In this document: piece after piece, positions 58,250 to 64,000 of the stretch
Layout: each line of letters opens with the position of its first letter
Numbering within the stretch: the stretch's first letter is position 1
Source of the DNA: Pollenia angustigena
Lineage: Eukaryota > Arthropoda > Insecta > Diptera > Polleniidae
Direction of reading: 5' to 3'
Assembly (NCBI GenBank): GCA_930367215.1
Contig: OV884056.1
Coordinates: 46,066,308-46,130,307 of the forward strand
Length of the DNA: 64,000 bases
Program-made: the position numbers and the translations under genes
Notes under the pieces: generated by a model
Databases searched by the model: none
What the model was told of the DNA's origin: nothing
The model's input: only the letters and a program-made list of their open reading frames with translations

Positions 58250-58794
58250 TTAAATATGAAGTACATATAAAAAAGGGATATTTTTATGAACTTTCTTTAC
58301 AGGCCCGTTTTCAAAATTTTTTCGACTTTAACTCCACTACATTTCGATTTGTAAAACCTATATTATTTTCTCAACACAATGTGAACATATTTCAAAACTA
58401 TAATCTTAATATAAATAAACTCAGAAAGAATAAAGTTATTCAATAAAAAAATCATAAATTTACTTATGCGCCACCCTATTTATGTTACCACAGTAGTCCC
58501 GTAAGGCTATTGGAATCTTTAGGAATCTCCTAGAAGTTGTGTGATGTATGGGAGACCTGCCAAATTCAAGCCTTCGAAAACTTTTTCGATTCGAAAGCAA
58601 TTTTGTTTTTTATACTTTCAAATTATTTATTTGAGGTTTCACATCACTGAAAAAATAATTTCGATTCGTTCAGTATCGACTGAAAGAATTATAAATAAAA
58701 TTGCTTTCGAATCAAAATCGTTCACGACTGCCAGAATAAGTCCCCTGGTATGGGTTGCACAAATATAGTTTCAAAAAAAAAAATATCAATATAA

Positions 58795-58955
58795 AAATAA
58801 ATTTTAATTAATTTCATGTTGTAAAATTCATTTCTTCATAAAAATAATTTAATCAAAATTAAATTTGATGAACTTTAGCCTAATTAAAATTTCAAAATTT
58901 GGATTAAAACCCATGAACAGTTCAACAAATATAATCACAATACTAATTATTGTTT
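58795..58955 (+). mobile_element. tRNA-derived SINE tail fragment
   Basis: Has TTCATGTTGTAAAATTC, TTTAGCCTAATTAAAATTTC, TTTGGATTAAAACCCATGAA and ACAATACTAATTATTGTT, the tail of the 2974/50945 family, with no tRNA-like head. Confidence 0.6.
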
Positions 58956-59625
58956 CCACCAATATTTGAAGTTCGTCAGAAGCTAAATAGCCAGACAAAT
59001 GGATGGTTATCCTCGTAACGGCTATGGGCACCTTAGGGAAATTCCAGGCATGAAAATTTCGAACTAGAATGAATGATATAGAAGTCATCAACTGCTTACA
59101 GACAAAGTTACATCTCACGGAAACAAAAGGGTTTTACTGGTGCAAATGAGGTTGGAATTATTCAAAAGTTCTAATGTCTTTTGGTCCCGCACACAATATT
59201 GGTGTTTCAAACAATTTTTTTAATTGTTCCAATTAATTTGCCTTAATTGAAAATAAAAATTGTAATGTTTGTGTTTATATTTGCAAATATGAAAACATAC
59301 ACACAATCTGCAAAATATTTGAAAGTTGTAAACAATTTTTTAATTGTTTCAATTAACTGTGTTGATTTAAAAAAAAATATTTTTACTTTTGCTCGTGGTA
59401 ACATTTCAATTAAACCTATTGATTAAAACTCAACATCAAAAAAACTAAAACTTACAAATGTGTTAACTGATACGATCAATTTGTTTGCAGGCGGAAAATC
59501 AGTACGAAATCTAATTAATAGTACAAATTTCTAACAAGTACGTTAATTGAAGTCGGTTTTTAATTTTTTCTGTGCGTAGATCACGATGTCACCAGTTTAT
59601 GCGAGCTATTTTCTTTCGGTCCCTA
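58956..59625. other. no gene seen
   Basis: Short AATTGTTYCAATTAA motifs recur (59221, 59342). A TTTTTTCTGTGCG word at 59566 resembles the end of the CACACAGAAAAA families. Otherwise unassigned. Confidence 0.35.
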
Positions 59626-60232
59626 CACACAGAAAAAAATACCAATGTTAAAATAACATGGCGAAATGTTGATTGAGAATCATGGTAAATTTCTGCAAAA
59701 GTATGCCCTTTATTTAAATTTAAATAACCTTAAATCACGTTTATTTAATATTATTCACTGTTAAAATAACATTGTTCAATATTGAATCCATAAAAACCTG
59801 TTTTATATTAAAATCAAAAGTTTATGTTGTTAAATTAACATGCATACACACTTAAGTATGTACATTTTTTTATTTTCATGTTTAAAATATGATATAAAAA
59901 GAAGAAAATTCCCGTATTCTTTTAATTAAAATTATTTAGTTAAATAGTACATCAAGTGTTCAAAGTAGAATGATGACGAAAGCCATATAGGGCCATTCTG
60001 CTGATGTTTCTGTTAACAAAGGAGATACAAAATAAGTGAATCATGTGTTACAGGGGAAAGTGTTTTGAATTATTCTTAAATAAATGCATATGTTGTCTTC
60101 ACACTGTTATATCATACTTCAACCAATTTGATTCTACATCAAATTCATGTTGACTCAACTTGAAATAACATTCATTCAACGTGATTCGGATTGTTATTTC
60201 AATATAAATGACATTTTTCTTTTACTTTACTG

Positions 60233-60453
60233 CAGTGATAACCAAGCCCCGAACACACGCACACAAAGATATTATGTACTTGTGTGCGGTCACAGAGACT
60301 GATGATAGTCTGATGTTTTGAAACGAACGAAGTTGTTGTATACATGTGAATTGCCGACCGTGTCTGTGTAAAAAATATGATTATTGACTTACTCGCGAGC
60401 CTATGGAGTGGCTATATTGACTTACTCGCGAGCCTATGGAGTGGCTATCACTG
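60233..60453. mobile_element. 221-bp hAT MITE inserted in copy 3
   Basis: Ends CAGTGATAACCA and complement of CAGTGATAGCCA. Perfect 8-bp duplication CTTTACTG at 60225-60232 and 60454-60461. The empty site is visible in copy 2 (30040-30050, ACTTTACTGCAATG), which proves the insertion. Confidence 0.92.
60383..60448. repeat. perfect 33-bp tandem duplication
   Basis: Two identical units (60383-60415, 60416-60448) starting ATTGACTTACTCGCGAGC and ending GGAGTGGCTAT, at the right end of the hAT MITE. Confidence 0.95.
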
Positions 60454-60849
60454 CTTTACTGCAATGTTAAATTTACATGAATTAAAGTTATTTTAAAAGA
60501 AAAAAATGTTGTTCGCAAGTTACTGTAAAATCATGTTCAATTAACATGAAACAACAATGAAGCAAAAACACTACTGAAAAATGTAAAATCAACCTTGTTT
60601 TGAACGAATTTACATTGATTTTTCTCTGTGTGTAAGTTGCCACTATATATTCAATTACCTTATCAATTTGTTTAGCTTTAAAAACAACGGCAACACTAAT
60701 TTAAGACTTCCGATATTTAAAGCGGAAAGTAATTTAAACCAGGGACCCGAAATAAATTAAATAGCCAATAGGTTATGGAAAAATTAAGTGAAAAAAATTG
60801 GTCCTGTAATAATAATTATAAATTACCCAGAAAATTATAGTTCTGCCAT

Positions 60850-61012
60850 AAACATTATGAAAGATTATTATTTTTTTTTTTTGGCCTTTGATAACCGTTA
60901 TGAAAGATTATTAATTTTTTTGGTCTTTGGCAACCATTATAAAAGATTTTCATTCTTATTGGGGTTCTATAACTATTATAAAAGATTTTTAATTTTTCTG
61001 TCTTCTATAACC
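60850..61012 (+). repeat. tandem repeat in left arm, unit about 50 bp
   Basis: Three to four units, each with an ATTATRAAAGATT start and TTTGGYCTTTGRYAACC, spaced about 50 bp. Confidence 0.7.
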
Positions 61013-61259
61013 ACGCTACAGTTCGCAAATCTTAAGATATTTTTATAAAATTTCGCACACTGACTCATATTTGCACAAGGAAAAATTTTTAATGATTTTG
61101 GTAAGGATCCGCAAATTGTTTGATATCTTTCTCATATTTGGTAAATAGAAACCAATTATGCCACACAATCATGGTGCTGAGTTTAAATAAAATCGCTCCA
61201 GTTTTAGGCATATTTTCCCGATTTTTTTTAAATACAAGAAATTTCGCACTAAAATTGTA

Positions 61260-62533
61260 AAGGGTGGTTAAATTGTAAGGGCCGATGTTGAATGTGAACC
61301 ACACCTAAATGCCAAGTTTTTTTCCGAATTTTATTTGAACCATGGAGAGATACACAATCCAACAACGTGTTAAAGTTATCCACACTTATTATGAAAATGG
61401 GCGTTCAAATCAAAATGCATATCGTGCACTTCGTGATTTTTTTGGTCAATTTGATCGTCCAAATGTGCGTACAATCGCAAAAATCGTGGAAAAATTCGAG
61501 CAAACCGGGTCTGTAGAAGATGTGAGAACACCAGTGCATGCTCGTACAGCTCGTACTGCAGAAAATATTGCTGCTGTTCGCGATAGTGTGGCTGAAGAGC
61601 CGTCCACCTCAACTCGTCGTCGTGCCCAACAATTGCACCTCTCACGCTCGTCGTTGATGAACATTATGCATAAAGACTTGCATTTACACGCTTACAAGGT
61701 GCAATTGGCTCAAGAACTAAAGCCTCTTGACCATTCCAAACGTCGTGAATGAGCAGAATGGTGGTAAGAAATGGCAACAGTGGATGATCAATTTTCGAAG
61801 AAAACCATCTTCAGTGATGAGGCACATTTTCACCTCAGTGGATTCGTCAATAAACAGAATTGCCGCATTTGGGCGAATGAGAATCCAAGAGTGATGGTCG
61901 AAAAACCAATGCACCCACAAAGAGTGACTGTTTGGTGCGGTTTATGGGCTGGCGGCATCATCGGGCCGTATTTTTTCCAAAATGAGGCCGGTCAGGCAGT
62001 TACTGTGAATGGTGTTCGCTATCGTGAGATGATAACGAACTTTTTATGGCCCGAATTGGAAGATATGGATGTGGACGATATGTGGTTTCAGCAGGACGGT
62101 GCCACTTGCCACACAGCTAACGAAACAATGGTTTTTTTTGCGCAACAAATTCAATGGCCGTGTTATCTCACGTAATGGCGATGTCAATTGGCCGCCAAGA
62201 TCATGTGATTTGACACCGTTGGACTTTTTTCTTTGGGGTTATTTGAAAGAAAAGGTGTACGTCGATAAGCCAGCAACAATTCAAGAGCTAAAGGATGAGA
62301 TAATTCGGCACATTAACGCCATAGAACCTCCATTATGCCTCAGGGTCATCGAAAATTTGGACCATCGGATGGAGGTGTGCCGACGTGGTCGCGGCGCCCA
62401 TTTGGCCGATATTTTGTTCCATACATAATTGAGTAATGCCAATATATCATAATAAAATAAAATTACAATAATTTCCTAAATAGTTTGTGTTTTATTCAAA
62501 ATCAACATCGGCCCTTGAAATTTAACCACCCTT
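61260..62533 (+). mobile_element. mariner-type element, copy B, full length (1274 bp)
   Basis: Both ends present: AAGGGTGGTTAAATT and AATTTAACCACCCTT, continued by GTAAGGGCCGATGTTG and CAACATCGGCCCTTG, about 30 bp with few mismatches. TA duplication at 61258-61259 and 62534-62535. Confidence 0.93.
61342..62428 (+). pseudogene. mariner-type DDD transposase, copy B, broken
   Basis: Starts at ATG 61342 (MERYTIQQRVKVIHTYYENG). The N-terminal helix-turn-helix region runs to about residue 60, and SVAEEPSTSTRRRAQQLHLS to a second helical region. Two in-frame stops follow: TGA at 61750-61752 (TGG in copy A) and TAA at 61765-61767 (CAA in copy A). Then SDEAHFHLSGFVNKQNCRIW with the first Asp, YFFQNEAGQAVTVNGVRY, FQQDGATCHT with the second Asp, and a one-base gain in a T run near 62135 that shifts the frame. 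The end, from NWPPRSCDLTPLDFFLWGY (third Asp) to HLADILFHT, is intact. An AATAAAATAAAA signal follows at about 62452. Its defects differ from those of copy A. Confidence 0.92.
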
Positions 62534-62544
62534 TATTAATATAC

Positions 62545-62890
62545 CATTGAGTAGTCAGTGCTGTTGGTGTAGTACCTAAGATGTGGACTTTGAAACCGAT
62601 AGGACCCGGATTCGATTCCTGGCTCGAGCGACCAAAAAAAAACATTTTCAAAAAGAAATAATTATTTCTTAACATCCTCAACTTTTGGTTGGCTTGAGCG
62701 AACCAATGAAAGTAATTTCTGTTCTAAAGCACTTCAAACCTTGCCGTTCGGACTCAGCATTGAACTGTAGGTCTCGTCCTGCATTCTAAGAATATGCAAC
62801 ACAACTAATTTCGCATGAGTGGAAGCGCAGTTGTATCGCAACGGACATTCAGTGTCTATGTGAGCTGGCGAATAAAGTCGGATGCCACCT
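62545..62890 (+). mobile_element. second tRNA-derived SINE family
   Basis: A tRNA-like head has an A-box-like TTGGTGTAGTACC (62564) and a B-box match GGATTCGATTCC (62608). The T arm around it can pair at 4 of 5 positions. Further on, GCCGTTCGGACTCAGCATTG and AACTGTAGGTCTCGTCC are words I associate with insect SINE/repeat bodies. The acceptor stem cannot pair, so this is not a functional tRNA. Confidence 0.55.
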
Positions 62891-63087
62891 CTACCTAGCC
62901 GAAAATACCATTAAGTAGGCTTGTTCGACTATTTCGAACCCAATTCGACTTCGGAACCATAAAAATTAATTCTATGAAGCTTTTCATAAACATTGACTGT
63001 AACGAAACCTGTTTCATAGATTTTATTAGGAGTGTCATTGGCTGAACTCCAAATAATATTTTCACAAAACTTGTGTGAAATTCGATA

Positions 63088-63235
63088 TGGAAGACCGAAA
63101 AAATAAAAATCTTTTGTAATGGTTACGGAAGACCAAAAAAAATTAAAATCTTTTGTAATGATTATGGAAGCCCAAAAAAACAAACTATAACGGTTATCAA
63201 AGACCAAAAAAATATTGGTTTTTTGTAATAATTAT
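63088..63235 (-). repeat. same tandem repeat in right arm, inverted
   Basis: On the + strand it appears as GGAAGACCAAAAAAAAT and TAAAATCTTTTGTAATG units (63091, 63126, 63167, 63195), the reverse complement of the left-arm units. Confidence 0.7.
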
Positions 63236-63325
63236 TCGGAGAGCAAGTTTTAAAAATTCATGATAAATGATTATTTCAGGATTTTTTCAAATATTGGTTA
63301 TAACTGTTATGTCCCTGATTTAAAC

Positions 63326-64000
63326 AGGTTGAAAAATAAAATAACGCAAAGATAAAGATATTTTATAGCCAAGTCTAGCTAGCACAGTTAGTTTTAACTA
63401 TTTACTGCTAATTAAAATGTTTAAAAACAAAAATTTTTTACTTCACCGTATATGGTATATTGGGCGAAGTTGCGAGAGTATGTTTAATATATAAAATAAA
63501 ATTTGTTTTACTTAATTTTAGCATTAAAAAGCATATAAATAAGACTTGGCAACCCTTACCCATCTTTAGAAAAATTTAAAGAAACTATTAGTATAAATAA
63601 ACCAGTGAAGGGCACACACATACTATCACATTTATGCTTGTGTTGAGGAAATAACAACAAAGCAACAGCCGAACGTACACCCAGCGGGAAAACTCAGAAG
63701 ACCTTCTTACTTCAGGCCTTTTTAAAGGCCTGCTTAAAAAATTTTTGGATTTAATTCATATTCTTACGTAACTGCTAAAGAATGCCTCATAGAAGGCCTC
63801 GGCTCTTTGGTATGAGAAGCGAGAAAAGAAGGAGTAACATTTTTTGTTTTGTTTTTTTTTGCCCAAGCAAAAGCAAAAGAATTCAGATCCCTTTACAAAA
63901 ACAAAGTAAAATATGCTGTAAATCATTTTAGTTGAAGTGGAAAAGAGAAAGAGTAAAATTTTTTGTTTTGTTTTTTTCAGATCCCGTTATAAAAACAAAG
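63326..64000. other. no gene seen; short repeats
   Basis: A 20-bp palindrome CAGGCCTTTTTAAAGGCCTG at 63713-63732. A duplicated block AGAGTAAAATTTTTTGTTTT with CAGATCCC and AAAAACAAAG occurs at about 63830-63905 and 63950-64000. The window ends inside the second unit. Confidence 0.45.

Larger units (their letters stand above)
56823..58477 (+). mobile_element. mariner-type fossil interrupted by a piggyBac-like element
   Basis: Ends AGGGTGGTGCATACG and complement of AGGGTGGCGCATAAG. Without the inner element it would be about 1.0 kb. The transposase remnant reads SDEAHFHLHGHLNKKYW (from 56983), then YTIWCGI, SGPYFFENDEQFIVNVKSF, and further on ARQTMALLREIFGV, all with stops and shifts. An AATAAAGTTATTCAATAAA word precedes the right end, where a polyadenylation signal would be expected. 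Confidence 0.65.
59626..60632 (+). mobile_element. CACACAGAAAAA element, copy 3, with hAT MITE inserted
   Basis: Ends CACACAGAAAAAAATACC and complement of CACACAGAGAAAAATCAATG, with TA on both sides (59624-59625, 60633-60634). Same block order as copy 2. Without the insertion and its duplication it is about 778 bp. Confidence 0.8.
60733..63325. mobile_element. compound foldback structure with repeat-bearing arms
   Basis: Outer ends TTTAAACCAGGGAC (60733) and complement of GTTTAAATCAGGGACAT (63325). Both arms carry tandem units with TTATRAAAGATTTT and TTTTTTGGTCTT words, in opposite orientation. Between the arms are a mariner-type element (61260-62533) and a SINE. Foldback elements typically have such repeat-rich inverted arms (established knowledge). 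Confidence 0.5.

Noticed and set aside
62563..62633. Possible tRNA gene
   Set aside because: A and B boxes are present but the acceptor and anticodon stems cannot pair; a SINE head is the better explanation.
1..64000. CRISPR array, bacterial operon or phage-like system
   Set aside because: Spliced zinc-finger gene, GT-AG introns and transposon content show eukaryotic nuclear DNA. The regularly spaced repeats seen are tandem units inside transposons.

Overview
The window looks like AT-rich nuclear DNA from a higher fly, with one host gene and a dense, nested load of transposable elements. The host gene is the 3' end of odd-paired (opa, the insect Zic gene). Two exons on the + strand (24920-25089 and 25236-26003) encode the last two C2H2 zinc fingers and the Ser/Gln/His-rich C-terminus, ending in a stop at 26001-26003. 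The peptide matches what I know of Drosophila opa almost word for word in the fingers, so I infer Diptera (Brachycera); the AT bias and repeat density suit a calyptrate fly, but the species cannot be read from the sequence. No upstream opa exon was recognised in 1-24919, so that stretch is probably one very large intron. No tRNA, rRNA or CRISPR features were seen.

Left part (1-24919, presumed opa intron). It is dominated by non-autonomous DNA transposons: short hairpin elements with 3-bp TAA/TTA duplications that resemble PIF/Harbinger (Tourist-like) MITEs at 48, 3974, 16868, 22698, 23035, 23624 and 24145; two 374-bp copies of one MITE (4666 and 20496); a 2.1-kb inverted-repeat (foldback) element (8475-10622) and a 752-bp relative with the same ends (13470); a hAT element inside another hAT element (15032-18260); and a head-to-head palindrome of two tRNA-derived SINE units (2974-3567).

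Middle part (26000-42000, downstream of opa). It holds the presumed opa 3' UTR, a hAT-like MITE, an inverted pair of ~0.8-kb elements ending in CACACAGAAAAA (27359 and 29361; third copy at 59626), a mariner-type transposase fossil between them, an internally deleted mariner-type element (34758-35636), a pogo/Tigger-like element carrying a nested MITE (35930-36531) and a 644-bp hAT element with a perfect 8-bp duplication (38754-39397).

Right part (42000-64000). It holds non-LTR retrotransposon remnants (42456-42790 minus; 43781-45300 plus) and a 363-codon reverse transcriptase fragment (46834-47925 minus); two near-identical but separately broken mariner-type elements (48600-49880 and 61260-62533); a mariner fossil with a 656-bp piggyBac-like element inside it (56823-58477); more SINE pieces; and a compound foldback structure (60733-63325) that carries one mariner copy and a SINE. 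Every transposase or RT reading frame seen is broken, deleted or truncated, so nothing here looks autonomous. Boundaries are given exactly where target duplications could be read, and approximately otherwise.
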